Positions 51,423 through 59,207 of a stretch of 64,000 bases of DNA are shown piece after piece (the first letter of the stretch is position 1; each line of letters starts with the position of its first letter). Source of the DNA: Alphaproteobacteria bacterium (GTDB lineage: Bacteria; Pseudomonadota; Alphaproteobacteria; Sphingomonadales; Sphingomonadaceae); contig VBAC01000001.1 of the NCBI GenBank assembly GCA_005883305.1, positions 124,001-188,000 on the forward strand. Reading direction: 5' to 3'. Below the pieces are notes generated by a model. It was not told the origin of the DNA. It did no database searches and saw only the letters and a program-made list of their open reading frames with translations. The translations under genes were made by a program, and so were the position numbers.

Positions 51423-54339
51423 TGACCACGTCCTCGCAGCGCGCGCACAGGCCGCCATCCTCGGCGACCTCCGGAAGCAGCCGCCAGCAGCGGCCGCATT
51501 TCTCGTTCTCGCTTCGAGTCACCTCGATCCCCTCGCCCTCGCCCCGCACCACTTCGGACACGATGTAGATTTCCGCAAGGTCGGCCGGCTCGGCGCGGGT
51601 CAGGCCCAGTTCCGATTCGGGAAAGACCACGCGCGCCTCGAGGCTGGAGCCGATGACCTTGTCGCGCCTGAGCGGCTCGATGCATTCGGTGACTCGTTCG
51701 CGGGTCTCGCGGATGATGTCCCATTTGCCGCCGAGCGCCTCGTCCTTCCACGCAGGATCGACCGCGGGCCATTCGAGCAGGTGGACGGAACCGCCTTCCG
51801 GATAGCGCGTCGCCCATACCTCTTCGGCGGTGAAGCAGAGGATCGGGCTGATCCACCGGACCAGCGCCTGGAAGACGTGATCGAGCACGGTCCGGTAGGC
51901 GCGCCGCTTCGGATTGGTCGGCGCGTCGCAATAGAGGCTGTCCTTGCGGATATCGAAGAAGAAGGCGGAGAGGTCGTCGTTGGCGAAGGTCGCGATCGCC
52001 CGCGCGTAGCGGTTGAACTCGAAGCCCTCGGCCGCCTCCTTCAGCTCCGCGTCGAGCGCGGCGAGGCGGTGGAGCACCCAGCGCTCCAGCTCGGGCATGT
52101 CCGCCGCCTTCACCGCCTCGTCGGCCGAAAAACCGTCGAGCGCCCCGAGCAGGTAGCGGAAGGTGTTCCTGAGCTTGCGATAGGCGTCGGTGGTGGTGGC
52201 GAGCACCTCCTTGCCGATCCTGACGTCCTCGAAATAGTCGGTCGAGGCGACCCACAGCCGCAGGATGTCGGCGCCGTTGTCGCGGATGATCGCCAGCGGA
52301 TCGACGACGTTGCCGAGGCTCTTCGACATCTTGCGCATGTTCTGGTCGAGCGCGAAGCCGTGGGTCAGCACCGCGTCGTAGGGCGCGCGGCCGCGGGTCC
52401 CGGAGGATTCGAGCAGGCTCGACTGGAACCAGCCGCGATGCTGGTCGGAGCCTTCGACATAGAGGTCGGCGCGAACGCCTTCGCCATAGCGCGCCTCGAT
52501 CACGTAGCTGTGGGTCGCGCCCGAATCGAACCAGACGTCGAGAATGTCCTTCTGCGGCTCGTAATCCTCGAGCTTGTAGCCGTTGCCGAGCAGGGCCTGA
52601 TGATCGGCGTCGAACCAGGCGTCGGCCCCGCCCTCGTGGAAGGCGCGGATGATCCGCGAATTGACCGCCGGGTCCTTCAGATACTCGCCGGTCTTGCGGT
52701 TCACGTAGAGCGCGATCGGAACGCCCCAGGCGCGCTGGCGGCTGATCACCCAATCGGGGCGTCCCTCGACCATGGCGCGGATGCGGTTCTTCGACTTCTC
52801 GGGGACCCAGCGCGTGTCATCGATCGCGGCGAGGGCGGTGGCCCTTAGCCCCTCCCCCTTGTGGGGAGGGGTTGGGGTGGGGGTGCGCTCCTCCGGAGCG
52901 CGCGGCTGCTCCGCAGCCGCACCCCCCTCCCTGCCCTCCCCCACAAGGGGGGAGGAGAAATCGCGGTCCATCGGAATGAACCATTGCGGGGTGCAGCGGT
53001 AGATGACCTTGGCCTTGGAGCGCCACGAATGCGGATAGCTGTGCTGGAAATCCGCGCTGGCGGCGAGCAGCGCGCCGGCCTCGCGCAGGTCGGTGCAGAT
53101 CGGCCCCTCCGGCGCATTGAACTTGGCGTTGATCACGCTCCCCTGGCCGCCGAGCCACTCCCAGTCCGCCCGGTAGAAGCCGCCGTCGTCGACCGCGAAC
53201 ACCGGATCGATCCCCGCCGCCTTGCAGACCAGGAAATCCTCCTCGCCATGGTCGGGCGCCATGTGGACGAGCCCGGTACCGGCGTCGGTGGTGACATGCT
53301 CGGCCGGGAGGAAGGGACGTGGGCGGGCGAAGAAGCCGCCGAGATGGTGCATCGGGTGGCGGGCGACGGTTCCGGCGAGGTCGGAGCCCTTGCCCTGCCA
53401 GATCGGCTTCAAGCTCATAGCTTGAAAAGCTGCCCTGCCTCGGAACTCGTCGAGAAGCGATCCGGCCACCAAAATTATGCCATCCCACACCGTCTCCAAG
53501 TTCTCTGAGAAAGGGGGAACCGATGTGTCGATCAGCTTCAACTGAGTCCCGGCCATCGCCACATATTCGACCTCTGACCCATAGGCGATCGCCTGGTTCA
53601 CCGGGATCGTCCACGGCGTTGTGGTCCAGACCACCGCGTGGGCGCCGACCAACTCCTTGATTGGGCTCTCGACGATCTCGAACGCCACGTCGATCTGCGT
53701 CGAGACGATCTCCTCATATTCCACCTCGGCCTCGGCCAGCGCCGTCTTCTCGACCGGCGACCACATCACCGGCTTGGCGCCGCGGTAGAGCTGGCCGCTC
53801 TCGGCGAAACTCAGCAGTTCCTCGACGATCTTCGCCTCGGCCTCGTGCTTCATGGTGAGGTAGGGATCGTCCCACTCGCCCTGGACCCCGAGCCGCTGGA
53901 ACTGCCCGGACTGAATATTCACCCACTTTTCCGCATAGGCCCGGCATTCGGCGCGGAACTGGGCGGTCGGCACCTCGTCCTTGTCGAGCTTCTTCTTGCG
54001 ATACTGCTCCTCGACCTTCCATTCGATCGGAAGGCCGTGGCAGTCCCAGCCGGGAACGTAGGGCGCGTCCTTGCCGAGCAGCGACTGCGACCGAACGACG
54101 ATGTCCTTGAGGATCTTGTTCATCGCATGGCCCATGTGGATGTCGCCATTGGCGTAGGGCGGGCCGTCGTGGAGGATGAAGCGTTTCCGCCCTTTGCGGA
54201 CGCCCCGCAGCTGCTCGTAGAGCTTCGTCTCCGCCCAGCGCGCGAGGATCGCCGGCTCCTTCTGCGCGAGGCCGGCTTTCATCGGGAAATCCGTCTTCGG
54301 CAGGAAGACGGTCGAGCGGTAATCGGGCTTTTCGGACAT
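51415..54339 (-). CDS. ileS: Isoleucyl-tRNA synthetase with an in-frame palindromic-element insertion
   Basis: This 974-residue class I synthetase charges tRNA-Ile. The HIGH-type motif is PPYANGDIHMGHAMNKILKD, the editing domain has VWTTTPWTIPVNQAIAYGSE, KMSKS is in RKMSKSLGNVVDPLAIIRDN, and the C-terminal zinc motif is EKCGRCWRLL with CARCEDV. After QWFIPMD (about residue 455) stand 39 residues of Pro/Gly/Glu-rich sequence (SPLVGEGREGGAAAE to PTPTPPHKGEG) before LRATALAAIDDTRWVPEKSK, where homologues have only a short loop. This insert is translated from the repeat at 52849-52955. All catalytic motifs downstream remain in frame, so the enzyme is probably active. First gene of ileS-lspA-DUF3035. 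Confidence 0.95.
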   Translation of the reverse strand: MSEKPDYRSTVFLPKTDFPMKAGLAQKEPAILARWAETKLYEQLRGVRKGRKRFILHDGPPYANGDIHMGHAMNKILKDIVVRSQSLLGKDAPYVPGWDCHGLPIEWKVEEQYRKKKLDKDEVPTAQFRAECRAYAEKWVNIQSGQFQRLGVQGEWDDPYLTMKHEAEAKIVEELLSFAESGQLYRGAKPVMWSPVEKTALAEAEVEYEEIVSTQIDVAFEIVESPIKELVGAHAVVWTTTPWTIPVNQAIAYGSEVEYVAMAGTQLKLIDTSVPPFSENLETVWDGIILVAGSLLDEFRGRAAFQAMSLKPIWQGKGSDLAGTVARHPMHHLGGFFARPRPFLPAEHVTTDAGTGLVHMAPDHGEEDFLVCKAAGIDPVFAVDDGGFYRADWEWLGGQGSVINAKFNAPEGPICTDLREAGALLAASADFQHSYPHSWRSKAKVIYRCTPQWFIPMDRDFSSPLVGEGREGGAAAEQPRAPEERTPTPTPPHKGEGLRATALAAIDDTRWVPEKSKNRIRAMVEGRPDWVISRQRAWGVPIALYVNRKTGEYLKDPAVNSRIIRAFHEGGADAWFDADHQALLGNGYKLEDYEPQKDILDVWFDSGATHSYVIEARYGEGVRADLYVEGSDQHRGWFQSSLLESSGTRGRAPYDAVLTHGFALDQNMRKMSKSLGNVVDPLAIIRDNGADILRLWVASTDYFEDVRIGKEVLATTTDAYRKLRNTFRYLLGALDGFSADEAVKAADMPELERWVLHRLAALDAELKEAAEGFEFNRYARAIATFANDDLSAFFFDIRKDSLYCDAPTNPKRRAYRTVLDHVFQALVRWISPILCFTAEEVWATRYPEGGSVHLLEWPAVDPAWKDEALGGKWDIIRETRERVTECIEPLRRDKVIGSSLEARVVFPESELGLTRAEPADLAEIYIVSEVVRGEGEGIEVTRSENEKCGRCWRLLPEVAEDGGLCARCEDVVNG
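52849..52955. repeat. Palindromic element inside ileS
   Basis: About 107 bases starting CCCCTCCCCCTTGTGGGGAG and ending CTCCCCCACAAGGGGGGAGG, with a central inverted repeat around GCGCTCCTCCGGAGCGCGCG and GGCTGCTCCGCAGCC. The same frame of outer arms and GGGGTGGGGGTGCG/CGCACCCCCC recurs at 56801 and 59079. Here it lies wholly inside ileS and encodes residues about 462-497 in frame. Confidence 0.92.
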
Positions 54340-54373
54340 TGCGGGCGGACTTAGCGAGCGCGGCGGAGGAATG

Positions 54374-55330
54374 CTAGCGCACGAGCGCGCGGCCGACCGC
54401 GTGCATGTCCTCGATCAGCAAAAGGCCGTGAAAGTCGTGGGGCACGTCGCCGAGCTGCTCGGCCTCGGTGAGGCCGGCGAGGCGGCCGCCGGGGGAATCG
54501 CCGGCGATGAACAGGCGCGCGCCGCCGCCGCTCATCCTGGCGAAGAAGCGGTAGGGCCAGCCCCACATCGTCCATTCGCCGCGCCGGGGCAGGATCAATG
54601 TCGTACCGCGGCACGAGTCCGGCACCTGGCCGATCCAGCCCCAGGCACGGTAGCCGGAGAGGCAGGCATCGCTCGCCCGGGTGTCGAGCAGCCAGCCCGC
54701 CTGGGTCAGCTGCCGAAGCCGCGCCAGCGCCTCGGGAGGGCCGGCAAAGCCGTGGGTGTCGGCGATCGCAACGCCGGCCCGGGCGAAGGCCGCGACGAGG
54801 GCGTCCGCGTCCCGCGGCTCGGAGAGGCTGAAGATCAGGATTCTGTCCGGAACGCCGCGAAGCACCTCCTCGACGACCGGCATTCCGCCGACGCCGCGGC
54901 CGCGGAGCGGAAAGGTGCGCCCTCCATCCGCTGTGTAGCCGTAGCCGACGTCCAGCCCGCGCAGGTAGGCGAACGGGCGATCCGCGATCCGGCCGTTGCC
55001 GTCGGTTCGGCAGCCGAGGTCGGAATCGCGGAAGATCATCGCCCGGCCGTCCGCGCTGGTATGGACGTCGAGCATCAGTGCTCCGGCGCCGAAGCGGACC
55101 GCGTTCTGCATCGAGAAGATCGTGTTCTCGATGAAATTATGGCCGGAGACGCGCATGTGCCGGGCGCCGCAGCCGTCGGCGGGGGAAAGCTCCTCCGGCT
55201 GGGCGATGCCGCGGTGCGCGACGACCCTCAGCACGCCGGGCGGCTTGGACGCGGTCCAGGACGCGTTCCAAAGCGACAGCGCGACGGCCGCGGCCGCGAC
55301 GAGCAGCAATGCGATCCGCGACGGCCTCAA
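54374..55330 (-). CDS. Glycerophosphodiester phosphodiesterase-like membrane-anchored protein
   Basis: This 318-residue protein begins with TTG at 55330 inside the ribF stop, which is the only start keeping its N-terminal helix (SRIALLLVAAAAVALSLWNA). The GDPD-like catalytic residues follow: VVAHRGIAQPE, HNFIENTIFSMQNAVRFGAG, then LMLDVHTSADGRAMIFRDSD in place of the usual E-x-D...V-x-HD. It would hydrolyse glycerophosphodiesters in the periplasm. The C-terminal part (GGGARLFIAGDSPGGRLAGL) is less usual. It is translationally coupled to ribF. Confidence 0.75.
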   Translation of the reverse strand: MRPSRIALLLVAAAAVALSLWNASWTASKPPGVLRVVAHRGIAQPEELSPADGCGARHMRVSGHNFIENTIFSMQNAVRFGAGALMLDVHTSADGRAMIFRDSDLGCRTDGNGRIADRPFAYLRGLDVGYGYTADGGRTFPLRGRGVGGMPVVEEVLRGVPDRILIFSLSEPRDADALVAAFARAGVAIADTHGFAGPPEALARLRQLTQAGWLLDTRASDACLSGYRAWGWIGQVPDSCRGTTLILPRRGEWTMWGWPYRFFARMSGGGARLFIAGDSPGGRLAGLTEAEQLGDVPHDFHGLLLIEDMHAVGRALVR

Positions 55331-56253
55331 GCGGCGAGCCTCGCTTTGGCCGCCTCGGCGTCGCGCCCGATCTGGGCCTTGAGGCCTTCGACATCGTCGA
55401 ACGTCTGCTCGTCGCGGATGAAGGAGATCAATTCGATTTCGAGGCGCTGATCGTAAAGGTCCTCGTCGAAGCCGAAGAACCAGGGCTCGAGCAATTCCTT
55501 CCCGTCGAACATCGGTCGCGTACCGAGATTGGCCACGCCGTCCAGCAGGCGGCCGTCGGGCAGCCGCCCGCGCACCGCATAGACGCCGAAGCGTGGGCGC
55601 TGATATTTGCCCAGGGTAATGTTGGCGGTGGGAAAGCCGAGCTCGCGGCCGCGCTTGTCGCCATGCTCGACCATGCCCTCGATCGCGAACGGGCGGGTGA
55701 GCAGGCGCGCCGCGGTTTCGCAATCGCCCGCCCGAAGCGCCTCGCGGACCCGGCTCGATGAGACCGGCTCGCCGTCTTCGCCGACCACGGGCGCGACCGA
55801 ATCGACGGAGATCCGGTTGGCCTGGCCAAGCAGCTTCAGCACCTCGACATTGCCGCCGCGGCCCTTGCCGAAGGTGAAATCCTCGCCGGTCACCACCCCG
55901 GCCGCGCCGATCCGGCTGACCAGATGGTCGGTGACGAAATCGGAGGCGTCGACCGAGGCAAGCTCGGGACCGAAGTGGAAGACCAGCATCGCGTCCGCCC
56001 CCGCCGCGCCGAACAGGCGCTCGCGCTGGTCGAGCGTGGTCAGTCGAAAGGGCGGCAAATCGGGCTTGAAGAAGCGCACCGGGTGCGGGTCGAACGTGGC
56101 GACGAGCACCGGACGCCCCTCGGCCCGGGCGCGCGACACGGCGCGCCCCACCACGGCCTGGTGGCCTTCGTGAAATCCATCGAAATTTCCGAGCGCGACG
56201 ATGCCACCGCGAAGCGGGGCGGGAACCGCCGAGCTCCCGTCCAGGCGCTCCAT
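55327..56253 (-). CDS. ribF: Bifunctional riboflavin kinase/FAD synthetase
   Basis: This 308-residue enzyme phosphorylates riboflavin to FMN and adenylates it to FAD. The N-terminal nucleotidyltransferase half has VALGNFDGFHEGHQAVV and GEDFTFGKGRGGNVE. The C-terminal kinase half has FEG-like AIEGMVEHGDKRGRELGFPT, ANITLGKYQRPRFGVYAVRG and the ending DEDLYDQRLEIELISFIRDE. The length fits. The stop codon overlaps the TTG start of the phosphodiesterase gene. Confidence 0.95.
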   Translation of the reverse strand: MERLDGSSAVPAPLRGGIVALGNFDGFHEGHQAVVGRAVSRARAEGRPVLVATFDPHPVRFFKPDLPPFRLTTLDQRERLFGAAGADAMLVFHFGPELASVDASDFVTDHLVSRIGAAGVVTGEDFTFGKGRGGNVEVLKLLGQANRISVDSVAPVVGEDGEPVSSSRVREALRAGDCETAARLLTRPFAIEGMVEHGDKRGRELGFPTANITLGKYQRPRFGVYAVRGRLPDGRLLDGVANLGTRPMFDGKELLEPWFFGFDEDLYDQRLEIELISFIRDEQTFDDVEGLKAQIGRDAEAAKARLAA

Positions 56254-56316
56254 GCGGAGGCTATAGGGAAGCCGCTCGCGACCTTCAATCAGCCCCCGGC
56301 TGTCGCGCGCGAACCC

Positions 56317-56787
56317 CTATTTCTTCAGGAGATGGACGAAGCTGTAGCCGTCGTGATCCTCGCGCGCCGCTTCCCGCCAACGTGCGGTGTCGAACGGGGG
56401 CATGAACGTGTCGCCGTCGGGCGCGCCGCGGACCTCGGTCAGTTCGATGGCCTCGGCCAACGGCTCGAACAGGGCGAAGATCTCCGCGCCGCCGATGATC
56501 GAGACGCGCTCGTCCCCGGCCAGCGCCAGCGCCTCCTCCGTCGAATGTGCGATCTCGGCCCCCTCGGCGCGCCAGGCCCGATCGCGGGTCAGCACGATGT
56601 GGCGGCGGCCGGGGAGGAGGCCGGGAAGGCTCTCGAACGTGCGCCGGCCCATGATCATCGCCGAGCCCATCGTCACCCGTTTGAAGTGCTTGAGATCTTC
56701 GGAGAGGCGCCAGGGAAGGCCGCCGTCCCTGCCGATCACGCCATTATCGGCCCGGGCAACGACCATGGTGATTCGAGTCTCTTTCAC
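56317..56787 (-). CDS. folA: Dihydrofolate reductase
   Basis: This 156-residue enzyme reduces dihydrofolate with NADPH. It has the N-terminal VVARADNGVIGRDGGLPWRL (substrate and Trp/Leu loop), MIMGRRTFESLPGLLPGRRH (cofactor motif), IIGGAEIFALFEPLAEAIEL and a C-terminal DHDGYSFVHLLKK. The start is taken as GTG 56787 (MKETRITM); ATG 56766 would remove the first strand. Upstream the frame runs through the palindromic element 56801-56907, which is not counted as coding. It is downstream of thyA on the same strand, the classic thymidylate pair. Confidence 0.93.
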   Translation of the reverse strand: MKETRITMVVARADNGVIGRDGGLPWRLSEDLKHFKRVTMGSAMIMGRRTFESLPGLLPGRRHIVLTRDRAWRAEGAEIAHSTEEALALAGDERVSIIGGAEIFALFEPLAEAIELTEVRGAPDGDTFMPPFDTARWREAAREDHDGYSFVHLLKK

Positions 56788-56800
56788 CGGCACCACGCCG

Positions 56801-56907
56801 CCCCTCCCCCTTGTGGGGAGGGGTTGGGGGTGGGGGTGCGCGGCCTCGCCGCGCGCGGGCCGAAGGCCCGCACCCCCCTCCCTGCCCTCCCCCACAAGGG
56901 GGGAGGG
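56801..56907. repeat. Palindromic element between thyA and folA
   Basis: About 107 bases with outer arms CCCCTCCCCCTTGTGGGGAG and CTCCCCCACAAGGGGGGAGG and central complementary tracts GCGGCCTCGCCGCGCGCGG and GGGCCGAAGGCCCGC. It begins 14 bases before the folA start and ends 26 bases after the thyA stop, so it must be transcribed if the two genes share an mRNA. It could affect folA translation by folding. Confidence 0.92.
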
Positions 56908-56932
56908 AAAATCACGGTGGCTCCCCACGCTC

Positions 56933-57727
56933 TCAAACCGCGACCTCGGCCTTGATGTGCGGGTGCGGATCGTAGCCCGATATCTCGAAATCCTCGAAGC
57001 GGTATTGGTCGATCGCCTCGGGCCTCCGAAGCATCGTCAGCTTCGGCAGCGGGCGGGGTTCGCGAGTCAGCTGCTCGCGCGCCTGCTCGAGATGGTTGGA
57101 GTAGAGGTGGCAGTCGCCGCCGGTCCATACGAACGTCCCCGGCTCGAGCCCGCATTGCTGGGCGAGCATGTGGGTGAGCAAGGCGTAGCTGGCGATGTTG
57201 AACGGCGCGCCGAGGAAGACGTCGGCGCTGCGCTGGTAGAGCTGGAGGTTGAGCCGCCCGCCCGCGACCTGGGTCTGGAACAGGCAGTGACAGGGGGCGA
57301 GCGCCATCAGGTGGAGCTCGGCCGGGTTCCAGGCGGTGACGATCTGGCGCCGCGAGGCGGGATCGCGCTTGATCAGGTCGATGAGGCCCGCGATCTGGTC
57401 GATCTCGCGGCCGTCCGCCGCTTCCCAATGGCGCCATTGCTTGCCGTAGACCGGGCCGAGATCGCCCGCCTCGTCCGCCCATTCGTCCCAGATGCTGACC
57501 CGCTGCTCCTGAAGCCAGCGGACATTGGTGTCGCCGCGAAGGAACCAGAGCAATTCGATCAGGATCGACCGCAAATGGAGCTTCTTGGTCGTCAGCAGTG
57601 GGAAGCCTCGAGAGAGGTCGAAGCGCATCTGGTGGCCGAATACCGAATAAGTGCCGACGCCGGTACGGTCTTCTTGCCGGACGCCTTCGTCCAGGATTCG
57701 CCGGAGGAGTTCGAGATAGGGCTGCAT
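56933..57727 (-). CDS. thyA: Thymidylate synthase (ThyA)
   Basis: This 264-residue folate-dependent enzyme makes dTMP from dUMP. It has the N-terminal [58 protein letters not shown], the catalytic Cys motif [15 protein letters not shown], and [20 protein letters not shown]. The ending [16 protein letters not shown] is the family signature C-terminus. It is followed by a palindromic element and folA, as in many bacteria. Confidence 0.96.
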   Translation of the reverse strand: MQPYLELLRRILDEGVRQEDRTGVGTYSVFGHQMRFDLSRGFPLLTTKKLHLRSILIELLWFLRGDTNVRWLQEQRVSIWDEWADEAGDLGPVYGKQWRHWEAADGREIDQIAGLIDLIKRDPASRRQIVTAWNPAELHLMALAPCHCLFQTQVAGGRLNLQLYQRSADVFLGAPFNIASYALLTHMLAQQCGLEPGTFVWTGGDCHLYSNHLEQAREQLTREPRPLPKLTMLRRPEAIDQYRFEDFEISGYDPHPHIKAEVAV

Positions 57728-57833
57728 AAGCGGATTCTATGGCCGCTCGGCCTGCTCAATTCCAATCCAAAATGGATATCGAAACGGATCGATCTCGGGC
57801 CGCCTCGACCATTGCGCGTGCCAAGGAGCGCCG

Positions 57834-58193
57834 ATGGAAATCGGCACCGCCCGCGACGCGGAACGCCTGCTCGCGCCCTGTTTCGCCGGGGCGGAGGCGG
57901 AAAAGCTTGCGATCCTCCACCTCGACGGCGATCGGCGCGCCATCGCGGTCGACGAGCGGCCGTCCTGCGATCTGCCGCTGCGCGCGATCGTCCGCGCGGC
58001 GCTGGAGCGGGAGGCGGCGGGCCTGATCGTCGCCCACAACCATCCGAGCGGCGACCCGACGCCGAGCCCGGAGGACATCGAGGCGACCCGGGCGCTCGCC
58101 GAGGTCGCGGCCCGACTCGGCATCCAACTCCACGACCACCTCATCTTCGCCGGCGGCGAATGCACCAGCTTCAGGGCGTTGGGGCTGCTTTAG
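57834..58193 (+). CDS. RadC-like JAB-domain protein, short form
   Basis: This 119-residue protein has only the JAB/MPN domain of RadC: LAILHLDGDRRAIAVDERPS, the metal motif VAHNHPSGDPTPSPEDIEAT, then LHDHLIFAGGECTSFRALGL. The helix-hairpin-helix N-terminus of full-length RadC (about 220 residues) is absent, and no start upstream would supply it; the N-terminus here looks freshly begun. RadC's role in recombination is unsettled, and the short form is of unknown function. It is followed by a MITE-like element. Confidence 0.87.
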   Translation: MEIGTARDAERLLAPCFAGAEAEKLAILHLDGDRRAIAVDERPSCDLPLRAIVRAALEREAAGLIVAHNHPSGDPTPSPEDIEATRALAEVAARLGIQLHDHLIFAGGECTSFRALGLL

Positions 58194-58222
58194 GCAAAGG
58201 GAAATTTGAAGTGTATCCACCT

Positions 58223-58367
58223 CGCTCATCCTGAGGAGCCCCTTCGACTGCCTGCCAAGGCAGGCGCTCAGGGTAAACTTGCGAGCTTGTCGAAACGGCG
58301 TCTCGAAGGACGGCCCTTCGAGACGGGCCCTCGACAAGCTCGGTCCCTCCCTCCTCAGGATGAGCGG
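58223..58367. repeat. MITE-like element with 14-bp terminal inverted repeats (short copy)
   Basis: Same ends as the 45787 copy (CGCTCATCCTGAGG and CCTCAGGATGAGCG) and the same first ~110 bases, including GCCTGCCAAGGCAGGC and GCGAGCTTGTCGAAACGG. From GACGGGCCCT on, it reads TCGACAAGCTCGGTCCCTC where the other copy has an extra hairpin. It lies between two convergent genes and holds no gene. Confidence 0.88.
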
Positions 58368-58390
58368 CTTAAGCTCGATTTCAGATGGAC

Positions 58391-59062
58391 CTACGGATTG
58401 CAGGCGGGGATGTCGCGCGGCTCGGGGCGGGGGGCGCGGGCCTCGAACTGGGCGAAATAGGATTCGCTGTCGGGCAGGCGCTCGAAGCGGGTCAGGCCGT
58501 AGCCGAGCGCGTTGAACTCGCAGACCAGAAGGCGCTGAGGCGTGCCGTGGCGGTCGGTCGGCCGGTCCGCGTCGACCACGATCACCCGCCCGTCGCTCTT
58601 GAGCGCGGCGCGCAGGTTCCACAGGAACTCGGATGGCCGCGCGATCTCATGGTACATGTGAATCAGAAAGACGCGGTCGAACGAGCCGGCGGGGAGCTGC
58701 GGGTCGTTCGCCTGGCCCAGGCGGATCGCGACATTGTCGAGCCGCTCGCGGTTGATCCGGGTGCCGAGCGCCCGGATCGTCTCGGGCACGATGTCCTCGG
58801 CGAGCACGCGCCCCTTCGGCCCGACCAGAGGCGAGAGCCGCACCGTATAATAGCCCTCGCCGGCCCCGATGTCGGCGACGAACATGCGCGGCCTCACGTC
58901 GGCGAGCCGGGTCACGGTGGCGAACTCGCCCAGGCTGTCGCGGGAATCCTCGTTCAGATAGCGCGAGGAGATCGGGGCGACCGGCCGGTGCGGCTCGGGG
59001 AAGGGCGATTCCTTCTCCTGCGGCTGCTGGCGGCAGGCAGCGAGCAGGACGAGCACGGTCAA
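58391..59062 (-). CDS. Lipoprotein-like class I SAM methyltransferase
   Basis: This protein of about 223 residues has a class I methyltransferase core. MFVADIGAGEGYYTVRLSPL is the cofactor site, VLAEDIVPETIRAL and LGQANDPQLPAGSFDRVFLI follow. The N-terminus contains LTVLVLLAAC, a lipobox, so the protein may be anchored in the membrane, an odd place for a methyltransferase. No ATG lies near: TTG 59062 is the best local start but leaves a very short signal. The frame continues open through the adjacent palindromic element to ATG 59218, so the true 5' end may have been replaced by the repeat. Substrate unknown. Confidence 0.7.
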   Translation of the reverse strand: MTVLVLLAACRQQPQEKESPFPEPHRPVAPISSRYLNEDSRDSLGEFATVTRLADVRPRMFVADIGAGEGYYTVRLSPLVGPKGRVLAEDIVPETIRALGTRINRERLDNVAIRLGQANDPQLPAGSFDRVFLIHMYHEIARPSEFLWNLRAALKSDGRVIVVDADRPTDRHGTPQRLLVCEFNALGYGLTRFERLPDSESYFAQFEARAPRPEPRDIPACNP

Positions 59063-59078
59063 GGCCGCAACCCTAAAG

Positions 59079-59185
59079 CCCCTCCCCCTTGTGGGGAGGG
59101 GTTGGGGGTGGGGGTGCGCGGCCCCGCCGCGCGCGGCCCGCCGGGCCGCACCCCCCTCCAAGCCTCCCCCACAAGGGGGGAGGAG
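59079..59185. repeat. Palindromic element upstream of the methyltransferase gene
   Basis: About 107 bases with the same outer arms (CCCCTCCCCCTTGTGGGGAG and CCTCCCCCACAAGGGGGGAG) and central tracts GCGGCCCCGCCGCGCGCGG and CCCGCCGGGCCGC. It occupies the gap between prfB and the methyltransferase-like gene and merges with the latter's 5' end. Confidence 0.92.
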
Positions 59186-59207
59186 AGATTGTGCTGCGCG
59201 CGCCGGT

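Noticed and set aside
56788-56928. Palindromic element as part of the folA protein
   Set aside because: The frame is open through it, but folA homologues start near the VVARADNGVIG strand, and a GTG start lies just after the element.
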